From contig NZ_JBEJGX010000003.1 of the NCBI RefSeq assembly GCF_040253635.1, forward strand, positions 3,596,001 to 3,660,000: a stretch of DNA of 64,000 bases. The letters are read 5' to 3'. A model generated the notes under the pieces. That model saw only the letters and a list, made by a program, of their open reading frames with translations, was not told the DNA's origin and made no database searches. Shown here in pieces: positions 46,002-54,805 of this stretch (position 1 is its first letter; the number at the start of each line of letters is the position of its first letter). A program made the position numbers and the translations under genes. The stretch comes from Streptomyces sp. Edi2 (GTDB taxonomy: Bacteria > Actinomycetota > Actinomycetes > Streptomycetales > Streptomycetaceae).

Positions 46002-49000
46002 GTGAGCGATGTACCCGAGGACGTCGGGCCGCGCCCGGAGTCGGACCCCGCCAAGGCCCGCGGGCGGCTGCGTCGGGACAAGGCCCGTGGGCGGCAGCGC
46101 CGGGAGCCGACCGCCACGGGTGTGCCGGGGGTGTCCGGCGGCGCGTATCTGCGGTATCCGCATCTGCACGACGATCTGCTCTGCTTCGCCGCCGAGGACG
46201 ACCTGTGGATCGCCCCGATCGCCCCGGAGGGCGAGGAGCCGGGGCGCGCCTGGCGGCTGACCGTGGACCGTACCCGCGTCGGCCACCCCCGCTTCTCCCC
46301 CGACGGCGCGCACATCGCCTTCACCACCTGGCGCAGCCTCGACCCGGAGGTTCATCTCGCGCCGGTCGACGGCGGCCCGGCCCGGCGGCTGACGTACTGG
46401 GGCAGCACCGATGCCCGGGTCTGCGGGTGGACACCGCCCGACCACGAGGGACAGGCGCACGTCCTCGCGGTCTCCTCGCACGGCCAGCCGTTCTCGTACT
46501 ACTCGTGGGCCTACAGCGTGCCCACCGACGGCAGCCCCGGCGGCAAGCTGCCCTGGGGGCCGGTCTCCGATATCGCGGTCGCCGACGTCGAAGGGGAGCG
46601 CCGCACCCTGCTGCTGAGCGGCAAACCGCCGCACGAGCCCGCCTCCTGGAAGCGCTACCGGGGCGGTGCGATGGGCCGGATGTGGCTGCACGGCACCCGG
46701 CTGCTGCCGGATCTGTACGGGCACCTCGACTCGGTGATGTTCGTCGGCGGCCGGGTCGCGTTCCTCTCCGACCACGAGGGCATCGGCAACGTCTACTCCT
46801 GCCTTCCCGACAGCACCGACCTGCGCCGGCACACCGATCACGCCGACTTCTACGCCCGGCACGCCTCCAGCGACGGCTCGCGGATCGTCTACCAGTGCGC
46901 CGGTGACCTCTGGCTGATCGACGATCTGAGCCCGCAGGCCGTACCGCGCAAGCTGGCCGTACGCCTGGGCGGTCCGCGGGCCGGCCGGCGGACCTACCAG
47001 GTACCGGCCGCCTCGCACGTCACCGGGCTCGCGGTGGACACCACCGGGCGGGCCAGCGCGGTCGGCATACGCGGCAGCCTGTACTGGCTCACCCACCGCG
47101 ACGGTCCGGCCCGCACGATCCACGACACCCCGGGCGTACGGGTCCGGCTCCCCGAGATGCTGGGTTCCACCGGCCGGATCGCGTACGTCACCGATGCCGA
47201 GGGCGAGGACGCGATCGAGATCACCAACCTGCCGCGGGCCGGCGCCCCGGGCGAACCGCGCCGGCTGGCCGCCGGTGAGCTGGGCCGGGTCCACGAGATG
47301 AGCTCCGCACCGGACGGGGAGCGGCTGGCGGTGGCCTCCCATGACGGCAGGCTGCTGCTGGTGGATGTGTCCCGGCCGGAGGAAGGGGAGGCCGGGGAAG
47401 GAGAGTCCGGGGAAGGGGCGGGAGAGGAGGACCGGTCGGCGGAGGGGGCGGCCGCCGGCGGCGCCCGCGTCACCGAGCTGATCCGCTCCACCAACGGCCC
47501 GGTGCGCGATCTGGCGTTCTCGCCGGACTCCCGCTGGCTGACCTGGTCGCACCCCGGCATCGGCCGGACGCTGCGGCAGATCAAGATGGCCCGGCTGTCC
47601 GACCGGCACATCGTGGACGTCACCAACGGCCGGTTCGAGGACGAGCAGCCGGTGTTCACCCGCGACGGCCGCTATCTGGCGTTCCTGTCCTGGCGCGGCT
47701 TCGACCCGGTCTACGACGTGCACACCGGCGACCTGTCGTTCCCGCTGGGCTGCCGCCCGTACCTCGTACCGCTGTCGTCGGCGACCCCCTCCCCGTTCGC
47801 GCTGTCCCCGGAGGGCCGGCCCGCTGCGGGCGGTCTGGACCCGGACGAGATTCCGCCGCCGTCCGGCGAGGGGCCGGTGCTGGTGGAGGTGGAGGGGCTG
47901 GAGAACCGCGTCACCCCGTTCCCGGTGGCCGCGTCCAAGTACTCCTCCCTGGAGCCGGTCAGCGGCGGCGGGCTGGTCTGGCTGCGCTGGCCGATCTCCG
48001 GCGCGCTGGGCGAGACCTTCGCCAACCCGGCCGACACCTCGGGCCGGCCCACCCTCGAACACTTCGATCTGACCAAGGCGCGGCGCACCGAACTCAGCAG
48101 CTCGCTGGACGGGTTCGCGCTCAGCGGCGACGGCACACGGCTGGTCGTCAACGACGAGGGCGACCTGCGCGCGGTGCCCGCGACCGAGCCGCCGGACAGC
48201 GACTCGACGGTCTTCCTGGACCTGCGGCGCATCCTGCACGACGTCGATCCGGTGGCGGAGTGGCACCAGGCGTTCGACGAGGCGGGCCGGATCACCCGGA
48301 CCTACTTCTGGGACCCGCAGATGTGCGGCCTCGACTGGGACGCGGTGCTCGCCCAGTACCGGCCGCTGCTCGAACGGGTCGCCTCCCCGGACGAGTTCGC
48401 CGATCTGCTGCGCGAGGTGATGGGCGAACTGGGCACCTCGCACGCCTATGTCGTCGGCGCCCGGCGCAACGAGGGGCCGCCGCACTACCAGCGCGCCATG
48501 GGCCTGCTCGGCGCCAACCTGGTGTGCCGCGACGGCCATTGGGTGGTCACCCGGATCCTGCCCGGCGAGTCCTCGGACTCCAAGGCCCGCTCTCCGCTGG
48601 CCGGTACGGGCATCCGTGAGGGCGCGGCGCTCACCCATGTCGACGGCCGCGGGGTGGACCCGGTGACCGGCCCGTATCCGCTGCTGGCCGCGGCCGGCGG
48701 CACCACCGTGGAGCTCACCTTCTCCCCGCCGGAGGGCGAGGGCCCGCCCCGCCGGGTCGCGGTGGTCCCGCTGGTCGACGAACGGCCGCTGCGCTACCAG
48801 GACTGGGTGGCCAAACGCCGCGCCGTGGTAAGGGAGTTGAGCGGCGACCGGTGCGGCTATCTGCACATCCCCGACATGGGCGGCTCGGGCTGGGCGCAGT
48901 TCAACCGCGATCTGCGGATGGAGGTCTCCCGGCCCGCGCTGATCGTGGACGTTCGGGGCAACGCGGGCGGCAATATCTCCGAGCTGGTGATCGAGAAGCT

Positions 49001-49502
49001 GACCCGCACCATCATGGGCTGGGATCTGACCCGCGACGCCGAGCCCGTCTCGTACACCAGCAACGCCCCGCGCGGTCCGGTGGTGGCGGTCGCCGACGAG
49101 ATGACCTCGTCCGACGGCGACATGATCACCGCGGCCTTCAAGCTCCTGGGCATCGGCCCGGTGGTCGGCATGCGGACCTGGGGCGGGGTGGTCGGGATGA
49201 CCGGCCGGCACCGGCTCGCCGACGGCACCGCGATCACCGTCCCGATGAATGCCGCATGGTTCCGGCTCTACGGCTGGGGCGTGGAGAACCATGGCGTCGA
49301 GGTCGACATCGAGGCGCTGCGCTCCCCGCTGCACTGGGCCGAGGGCCGGCATCCGCAGCTGGGCGTAGCGGTGCGCACGGTGCTGGAGCTGCTGGAGCGG
49401 CATCCGGCGTCGACCCCTCCGGACCTGTCGGACGCGCCGGACCGGCGGCGGCCGCCGTTGCCGCCCCGGAGCGGGGGCGCGGCGGAGGCGGCGGGGGCCT
49501 GA
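46002..49502 (+). CDS. tricorn-type protease (S41 family)
   Basis: A 1166-residue cytoplasmic protease. Residues about 40-650 form WD/PD40 propellers (LRYPHLHDDLLCFAAEDDLW starts the first). A tricorn C1-like helical part follows, with the Ser-His pair in LGTSHAYVVG near 812. The PDZ domain is about 830-925. The S41 core has NAGGNISELVIE, the catalytic Ser in EMTSSDGDMI (about 1035) and Glu in WGVENHGVEVDI. A 25-residue acidic repeat (about 460-485) interrupts one propeller. It degrades peptides, probably downstream of the proteasome. The GTG at 46002 follows an AACGAT box by 6 nt. Confidence 0.93.
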   Translation: MSDVPEDVGPRPESDPAKARGRLRRDKARGRQRREPTATGVPGVSGGAYLRYPHLHDDLLCFAAEDDLWIAPIAPEGEEPGRAWRLTVDRTRVGHPRFSPDGAHIAFTTWRSLDPEVHLAPVDGGPARRLTYWGSTDARVCGWTPPDHEGQAHVLAVSSHGQPFSYYSWAYSVPTDGSPGGKLPWGPVSDIAVADVEGERRTLLLSGKPPHEPASWKRYRGGAMGRMWLHGTRLLPDLYGHLDSVMFVGGRVAFLSDHEGIGNVYSCLPDSTDLRRHTDHADFYARHASSDGSRIVYQCAGDLWLIDDLSPQAVPRKLAVRLGGPRAGRRTYQVPAASHVTGLAVDTTGRASAVGIRGSLYWLTHRDGPARTIHDTPGVRVRLPEMLGSTGRIAYVTDAEGEDAIEITNLPRAGAPGEPRRLAAGELGRVHEMSSAPDGERLAVASHDGRLLLVDVSRPEEGEAGEGESGEGAGEEDRSAEGAAAGGARVTELIRSTNGPVRDLAFSPDSRWLTWSHPGIGRTLRQIKMARLSDRHIVDVTNGRFEDEQPVFTRDGRYLAFLSWRGFDPVYDVHTGDLSFPLGCRPYLVPLSSATPSPFALSPEGRPAAGGLDPDEIPPPSGEGPVLVEVEGLENRVTPFPVAASKYSSLEPVSGGGLVWLRWPISGALGETFANPADTSGRPTLEHFDLTKARRTELSSSLDGFALSGDGTRLVVNDEGDLRAVPATEPPDSDSTVFLDLRRILHDVDPVAEWHQAFDEAGRITRTYFWDPQMCGLDWDAVLAQYRPLLERVASPDEFADLLREVMGELGTSHAYVVGARRNEGPPHYQRAMGLLGANLVCRDGHWVVTRILPGESSDSKARSPLAGTGIREGAALTHVDGRGVDPVTGPYPLLAAAGGTTVELTFSPPEGEGPPRRVAVVPLVDERPLRYQDWVAKRRAVVRELSGDRCGYLHIPDMGGSGWAQFNRDLRMEVSRPALIVDVRGNAGGNISELVIEKLTRTIMGWDLTRDAEPVSYTSNAPRGPVVAVADEMTSSDGDMITAAFKLLGIGPVVGMRTWGGVVGMTGRHRLADGTAITVPMNAAWFRLYGWGVENHGVEVDIEALRSPLHWAEGRHPQLGVAVRTVLELLERHPASTPPDLSDAPDRRRPPLPPRSGGAAEAAGA

Positions 49503-49670
49503 GCCGGCCGTCGGCCGGACCGGGCCAGGTCGCGACGGTAGGGGCAGGCCGCCGCAGCAGGGGCGTGCCACGGCAGAGCGCCAGAGCGGCCGCAAACTGA
49601 GGAACTGGCCATCCACCCTTTACGGGTGCCTGCTCAAGGTCGCCGGCTGACCGCCGGCTGACAACGCGGT

Positions 49671-49700
49671 GGGGCGCACCCGGTCGACCGGGTGCGCCCC
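49671..49700. terminator. bidirectional terminator
   Basis: GGGGCGCACCCGG and CCGGGTGCGCCCC form a perfect 13-bp stem around TCGA. It lies between the convergent protease gene and the small gene ending at 49751. Confidence 0.85.
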
Positions 49701-49750
49701 TTCACGCATGACGCGTACGCCGCCGCGCGTGAAGTTCAGGACGAGCCGTG

Positions 49751-50008
49751 TCAGCTCTCGAAGCGGCCCTCGGCGGCGTCCATCGCGTCCTGGGCGGGGC
49801 GGCCGCCCTGCTGGCCACGCTCACGCGGCTTCTCCTGGCCGCCCTGACGCTGACCGCCACGCTCCTGGTCCTGGCGCTGACCGCCGTGCTCACGGTCCTG
49901 GCGCTGACCGCCGCGCTCGTGACCCTGCTCGCGAGCGTCGCTCCGGGCGTTCTGCGCCTGGTTCTTGAGCTCGTTGGCCTTGTCCTGGAACTGGTCCTTG
50001 ATGCCCAT
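49751..50008 (-). CDS. small hydrophilic repeat protein
   Basis: An 85-residue Gln/Arg/Gly-rich protein. MGIKDQFQDKANELKNQAQN is an amphipathic helix like those of CsbD-type stress proteins. Three GGQRQDxEH-like repeats follow. The ATG at 50008 has AGGAGTG upstream. Such proteins are often stress-induced and disordered, which is inference here. The opposite strand is also open, but it lacks a ribosome site. Confidence 0.75.
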   Translation of the reverse strand: MGIKDQFQDKANELKNQAQNARSDAREQGHERGGQRQDREHGGQRQDQERGGQRQGGQEKPRERGQQGGRPAQDAMDAAEGRFES

Positions 50009-50222
50009 GCTGTTCACTCCTAGTGGGGTGTAGGGGGGTTGGGCCCCGTTCAGCGTGACACGCCCGGACATTGCTCGCATTTCGATCACGGATGACTACG
50101 CTCCGTGATGCGCGCGGGTTGCCCGCCAGGCACTCACCCGGCACACAGCAGGCACCGACCGGCCGCTCAGGGGCGGCTCCGGTGCAGCTCGGGGCCTTCT
50201 CCCAGGCCGTTCGCCACCCGGG

Positions 50223-51134
50223 TCACCGGTCCGCCCGCGCCTTCTCGTCCGCCTCGCCGCCGGCGCCCACCAGGCCGACCCGCATGCCGTCCAGCCGGTC
50301 CCCGAACCGCCGCATCTCCCGCTGGCCCACCGACCCGATGAGCGAGGGCAGATACCCGCGGACCGACTGCATCCCGCGCAGCCACCACTGCCCGTAGACG
50401 TGCGCGGAACGGCGCTCGATGCCCACGACGATCCGGTCGACGGCGGGGTCCGGCGGATAGGTCTTGTTCGACGGCCACGGCAGCCGGGAGCGCAGCTCGC
50501 GCATCACCTCGTCCTGGTCGGCGCCGCGCACCATGTCGGTGTCGGTCCAGCTCAGATAGCCGACCCCGACCCGTACGCCCTTGTAGCCGACCTCGGCGCG
50601 CAGGCTGTGCGCGAAGGCCTCGACGCCCGACTTGGAGGCGCAGTAGGCGGTCATCATCGGCGCCGGGGTGATCGCGGCGAGCGAGGCGATCTGCAGGAAG
50701 TAGCCGCGGGACGCCATGAGGGCGGGGAGGAAGGCGCGGCTGGTGACCGCGCCGCCGATGAGGTTCACCTCGATGACCCGCCGCCAGGAGTCCGGGTCGG
50801 AGTCGGCGAACGGGCCGCCGGTCGCCACCCCGGCGTTGGCGACGACCACATCGACCTTCCCGAAGCGGTCCTTGACCTCGCCCGCGATCCTGGCCATCGC
50901 CTCGTGGTCGGTGACGTCGGCGTGCCAGTGGTGCGCCGGACCGTGCAGCGAGGCCGCGACGCCCCGCAGTTCGTCCGGCTCCAGACCGACCAGCGCCAGC
51001 GTCGCCCCGCGCGCCGACAGCTTGCGGGCCAGCAGCGCACCGACCCCACGGGCCGCGCCGGTGACGACGACGACCTGGCCTTCCAGGCTCCGGGCCCTGC
51101 TCCCGCTCCGGCTCCTGCTCGCGCTCGCCCTCAT
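50223..51134 (-). CDS. SDR-family oxidoreductase
   Basis: A 303-residue short-chain dehydrogenase. GQVVVVTGAARGVGALLARK is the cofactor loop, VVVANAG the structural motif, and Ser (LQIASLAAI) and YCASKSG form the catalytic set. The C-terminal 60 residues (WWLRGMQSVRGYLPSLIGSV) may touch the membrane. The ATG at 51134 overlaps the hydrolase stop (ATGA). It is the last gene of the monooxygenase operon. Confidence 0.9.
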   Translation of the reverse strand: MRASASRSRSGSRARSLEGQVVVVTGAARGVGALLARKLSARGATLALVGLEPDELRGVAASLHGPAHHWHADVTDHEAMARIAGEVKDRFGKVDVVVANAGVATGGPFADSDPDSWRRVIEVNLIGGAVTSRAFLPALMASRGYFLQIASLAAITPAPMMTAYCASKSGVEAFAHSLRAEVGYKGVRVGVGYLSWTDTDMVRGADQDEVMRELRSRLPWPSNKTYPPDPAVDRIVVGIERRSAHVYGQWWLRGMQSVRGYLPSLIGSVGQREMRRFGDRLDGMRVGLVGAGGEADEKARADR

Positions 51135-52162
51135 ACCGTCTTCTCCTTCTTCTGCCCTGCGGAGCGGGGGACTTCGGCGGCCGCGGACTCCCCGGCCTCG
51201 GCGCCGGTGCCGTGCCCGGCCACGGTCCCGGCCTCGGCCCCGGCCCCCGCCGTCCGCAGATGGTCCTTGACGAGTTCGCGCAGCCGCCCGGCGACCGCAC
51301 CGGGGTCCTCGATCGGTGTCATGTGCCCGAGGCCCGGCAGCTCCGTGAGACCGAGGCAGTCGGGGAGGACGGAGGCCAGCCGACGGGCGTGCACGAGCGG
51401 GGTGAGCCGGTCGGCGGTGCCCGCGATGATCGCGGTCGGCAGCTCCAGCCGGCCGACGCCACCGGTCAGTTCGAGCCCGGAGAGCACCTTGCCCCAGCGG
51501 GCCCGGACCCCGGGCGGGCAGGCGTGCACGATGCGCGCACAGGCCTCGATCTGCCCGGGGGTGGCGCTGGGGCCCATGGTGGCGTACTGCAGGGCGCGCT
51601 TGGCGAGCGGCGATACGGGGCCGAGCGGCGCCCGGGAGTGCAGCATCAGCCGGTGCGCACGGCGCCGCCCCTGCGGGCTGCGCAGCGGGAACACCCTTGA
51701 TTCGGCGGGCAGATCGGCCATTCCGGTGCTGCACAGCAGCGCGGCGGCGGCCCGCTCGCGCAGCTGCGGCCGTCCGGCGGCGGCCATGATCGTCATACCG
51801 CCCATGGAGTGGCCGCCCACCACGGCGCGTTCGTCCGGCCGCAGGGTGGCTTCCAGTACGGCCACCAGGTCGTCGGCGAGCGCATGGGTGCCGTGGCCGG
51901 CCGGACCGGCGGCGGGGCTGCGGCCGTGGCCGCGCTGGTCGTAGACGACGACCTTGTACTCGGGGGCCAGGTCGCGGACGACCGGCGCCCAGAAGGCGGT
52001 CGAGCAGGTCCAGCCGTGCGCCAGGACGACGGCCGGGGCGTCCTCGGGGCCGTGGACCTCGGCGTAGAGCCGGGCGCCGTCGGCCGAGGTGACGGTCAGC
52101 GTCGTACGGGGCACCGGCGGCGCGTACGGGCCGGTGGTGACGTGTCCGGGCCGGCGGCTCAT
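51131..52162 (-). CDS. alpha/beta hydrolase
   Basis: A 343-residue esterase/lipase-type hydrolase. VVLAHGWTCSTAFW is the oxyanion region, VVGGHSMGGMTIM the nucleophile elbow, GTADRLTP the Asp and LGHMTPIEDP the His. The last 45 residues are an Ala/Gly/Glu tail. The stop and start overlap on both sides. It may open the ester formed by the monooxygenase of the same operon. Confidence 0.9.
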   Translation of the reverse strand: MSRRPGHVTTGPYAPPVPRTTLTVTSADGARLYAEVHGPEDAPAVVLAHGWTCSTAFWAPVVRDLAPEYKVVVYDQRGHGRSPAAGPAGHGTHALADDLVAVLEATLRPDERAVVGGHSMGGMTIMAAAGRPQLRERAAAALLCSTGMADLPAESRVFPLRSPQGRRRAHRLMLHSRAPLGPVSPLAKRALQYATMGPSATPGQIEACARIVHACPPGVRARWGKVLSGLELTGGVGRLELPTAIIAGTADRLTPLVHARRLASVLPDCLGLTELPGLGHMTPIEDPGAVAGRLRELVKDHLRTAGAGAEAGTVAGHGTGAEAGESAAAEVPRSAGQKKEKTV

Positions 52163-53691
52163 GCGGCCACCTCCGTGCGCGCGCCGGCGGCGGTCCGGTC
52201 CCCGGGCCGGCCGGCCGGTGGCCGCAGCACCTCGTACTCCGCGAGGTCGACCTGCCGGGTGACCTTCTTGAACTCCCCGGTCGTCCCCGGCCAGACGGTG
52301 GTGTTGCGGCCGTTCGCGTCCAGATACCAGCTGTTGCAGCCGCCGGTGTTCCACACCGTGCGCGCCATCCGCTGCTGAAGCGTGTGGTTCCACGCCCTGA
52401 CGGCGGAGGGCCGGGCATCGAGGGCGATCTTTCCGCCGAGGAGGTCCAGCTGGCGCATGAAGTCGGCCAGGTAGTTCAGCTGCGCCTCGATCATCAGGAT
52501 CATCGAGCTGTTCCCGAGGCCGGTGTTGGGCCCGATGACGGTGAGGAAGTTGGGGAAGCCGGCCGCGCTGGTGCCGCGCAGCGCCTCCATGCCGCCCTTC
52601 CACTCCTCGGCCAGCGTCGTCCCGTGGGCGCCGGTCACCCGCTCGGCGATCGGCAGGTCCGTCACATGGAACCCGGTGCCGAAGACGATCGCGTCGGCCT
52701 CCACCTCGCTCCCGTCGGCCCCCACCAGGGTGCTGCCGCGCACCTCCTTCAGCCCCGCGGCGACCACGTCCACATTGGGCTGCGCCAGGGCCGGGTAGTA
52801 CGTGTTGGAGAGCAGGATCCGCTTGCAGCCGATGCGGTAGTCGGGGGTCAGCGCGGCCCGCAGCACCGGGTCCTTGACGGCCTTCTTCATATGGTTCCGG
52901 GCCAGGAGCTCGACCAGCCCCAGCTCGTTGGGGCGCTTGGTAAAGGCGCTGACCTGCAGTTCCCTGATGCCCCAGAGCAGCCCGCGGCGTGCGGCCCGGG
53001 TCGCGGGCACCTTGGTGTGCAGCCACTGCTCGGCCGCGCTGATCTTGCGGTCGGCGCGCGGCAGCACCCAGGGCGGGGTGCGCTGGAAGAGCGTGAGGCG
53101 TTCCACGTCCGGCTGGATCGCGGGCACGATCTGGATCGCCGAGGCCCCCGTACCGATCATGGCGACGCGCTTGCCCCGCACGTCGTAGTCGTGGTCCCAG
53201 CGGGCGGAGTGCGAGACCTTGCCGGGGAAGGTGTCCAGCCCCGGTACGTCGGGGACCTTGGGGTCCGACAGCGGCCCGGTCGCCGAGACCACCACATCCG
53301 CGGTCAGCGGTCCGCCGGCCGTCTCCACCTCCCAGTGCAGCGCCTCCGTGTCCCAGCGCAGGCTGTGCACCTCCGAGTTGAGGCGGAGGTGCGGACGCAG
53401 TCCGAAGGTGTCGGCGACCCGCTCCAGGTAGGCGCGGATGTGCGGCTGCCCGGAGAAGTTCCGCGGCCACTCCGGGTTGGGCGCGAAGGAGAAGGAGTAC
53501 AGATGCGAGGGCACATCGCAGGCGCATCCGGGATAGCTGTTGTCCCGCCAGGTGCCGCCCACCGCACCGGCCCGTTCCAGGATGACGAAGTCGGTGATCC
53601 CCTGGCGCCGCAGCCGGACCGCCGCGCCGAGACCCCCGAACCCCGATCCGATCACCGCAACCCGCACATGCCTGCGCTCGCGCTCGGCCAT
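52159..53691 (-). CDS. Baeyer-Villiger-type flavin monooxygenase
   Basis: A 510-residue FAD- and NADPH-dependent enzyme. VAVIGSGFGGLGAAVRLRR binds FAD, the Baeyer-Villiger fingerprint FPGKVSHSARW is at about 154-164, and MIGTGASAIQIVPAI binds NADPH. It would turn a ketone into an ester or lactone. It is the first gene of a three-gene operon with a hydrolase and an SDR, like mycobacterial mymA, and is divergent from a MerR regulator. Confidence 0.94.
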   Translation of the reverse strand: MAERERRHVRVAVIGSGFGGLGAAVRLRRQGITDFVILERAGAVGGTWRDNSYPGCACDVPSHLYSFSFAPNPEWPRNFSGQPHIRAYLERVADTFGLRPHLRLNSEVHSLRWDTEALHWEVETAGGPLTADVVVSATGPLSDPKVPDVPGLDTFPGKVSHSARWDHDYDVRGKRVAMIGTGASAIQIVPAIQPDVERLTLFQRTPPWVLPRADRKISAAEQWLHTKVPATRAARRGLLWGIRELQVSAFTKRPNELGLVELLARNHMKKAVKDPVLRAALTPDYRIGCKRILLSNTYYPALAQPNVDVVAAGLKEVRGSTLVGADGSEVEADAIVFGTGFHVTDLPIAERVTGAHGTTLAEEWKGGMEALRGTSAAGFPNFLTVIGPNTGLGNSSMILMIEAQLNYLADFMRQLDLLGGKIALDARPSAVRAWNHTLQQRMARTVWNTGGCNSWYLDANGRNTTVWPGTTGEFKKVTRQVDLAEYEVLRPPAGRPGDRTAAGARTEVAA

Positions 53692-53901
53692 TGCGCCGCC
53701 TCCCGAGTTCGACGTACTTCACTGCCATCTTCGGTGCCGTGAGGTCCGGCGCCACAGCCGCCCGCCCCATCGCGCCAGCAATCACTGGCACAGTTGGAGC
53801 GTAGGGCAGCCGCGTACCGAGCGGTAGGGGGCGGACGGCAGGAAGTTACCGCTGGTTGTCGCCCCGGTCCCGTGCCACGCCCCCGGGCATAGGCTGAGTC
53901 C
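53692..53901. promoter_or_regulatory. divergent promoter region, monooxygenase / MerR
   Basis: 210 nt with promoters in both directions. The TAGGCT box (53890-53895) ends 6 nt before the MerR GTG. No long spacer-type MerR dyad stands out. Confidence 0.45.
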
Positions 53902-54744
53902 GTGGCAGCGAACGAGAACTCCGAGGACGCGCGCACGGAAGCGGCAGCACACCCCCCGGCGCGCGAAATGCGCATGGCCGACCTGGCGGAGGAAGCCGGC
54001 ATCACGGTCCGTACGCTGCGCTTCTACCGCGAGCGCAAGCTCATCCCGCCGCCGCGCCGCGAGGGCCGGATCGCCTGGTACAACGAGCACCACCTCGCCC
54101 GCCTGCGCACCATCGGCGCCCTCCTGGAGCGCGGCCACACCCTGGGCGGCATCGCGGAACTCCTCTCGGCCTTCGACACCGGCCGCGATGTGCGCGAACT
54201 GCTGGGACTGGACCACACCCTGGTGGCGCCCTGGTCCGAGGAGACACCCGTCCGCCTCACCCCCGAAGAACTCGCCGACCACTTCAGCGAGGACATCACC
54301 CCCGAAAACCTCACCACGTCCCTGGACATCGGCTACCTCGCCGTCGACGGCGACGAGTTCGTCCACATCAGCCGCCGCCTGCTGGATGCCTCCACCGAAC
54401 TCGTGGGCAAGGGCATCCCGTTGGCCGACGTCCTCGAAGCCGGCCGCCAGGTGCGCGCCCACGCCGACGCCCTCGCCGACATCTTCACCACCCTCATCCG
54501 CACCCACGTCCTCTCCGACGTCCTCTCCCGCACCTCCACGGGCGAGTCCCCCGGCCCCGACGAGGTCGACCGCATCGCCGAGACCGTCGACAAGTTCCGC
54601 CCGCTCACCAAGGGCGTGGTCGAGGCCGAACTCTCCATGGCCGTGGACCGCCGGGTCCGGGCGGAACTGGCCACCTGGCTGCGGGAACAGGGGCAGGAGC
54701 AGGGCGGGGAACGGGGGAACGGGCAAGGGCAGGACGGGGAGTGA
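53902..54744 (+). CDS. MerR-family regulator
   Basis: A 280-residue protein. Residues 22-95 form the winged helix-turn-helix: MRMADLAEEAGITVRTLRFY, then the charged wing and HHLARLRTIGALLERGHTLG. The long C-terminus (100-265) is helical and has no metal-binding Cys, so it should sense an organic ligand. The tail is a Gln/Gly/Glu repeat. The GTG at 53902 sits 6 nt after a TAGGCT box. It is divergent from the monooxygenase operon, its probable target. Confidence 0.9.
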   Translation: MAANENSEDARTEAAAHPPAREMRMADLAEEAGITVRTLRFYRERKLIPPPRREGRIAWYNEHHLARLRTIGALLERGHTLGGIAELLSAFDTGRDVRELLGLDHTLVAPWSEETPVRLTPEELADHFSEDITPENLTTSLDIGYLAVDGDEFVHISRRLLDASTELVGKGIPLADVLEAGRQVRAHADALADIFTTLIRTHVLSDVLSRTSTGESPGPDEVDRIAETVDKFRPLTKGVVEAELSMAVDRRVRAELATWLREQGQEQGGERGNGQGQDGE

Positions 54745-54805
54745 GCCCGGGCGGGCGGGTGGTCGCGGCTCGGTCAGGCATCGAACAGGCCCTTGCCGCC
54801 ACGAC

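Noticed and set aside
45612..49616. 1334-codon open frame on the minus strand
   Set aside because: It is antisense to the tricorn-type protease, which has clear motifs. This frame has none.
49748..50023. Plus-strand frame rich in Leu and Ala (possible membrane peptide)
   Set aside because: It is the mirror of the Gln/Arg repeat gene, which has the good ribosome site and family-like N-terminus.
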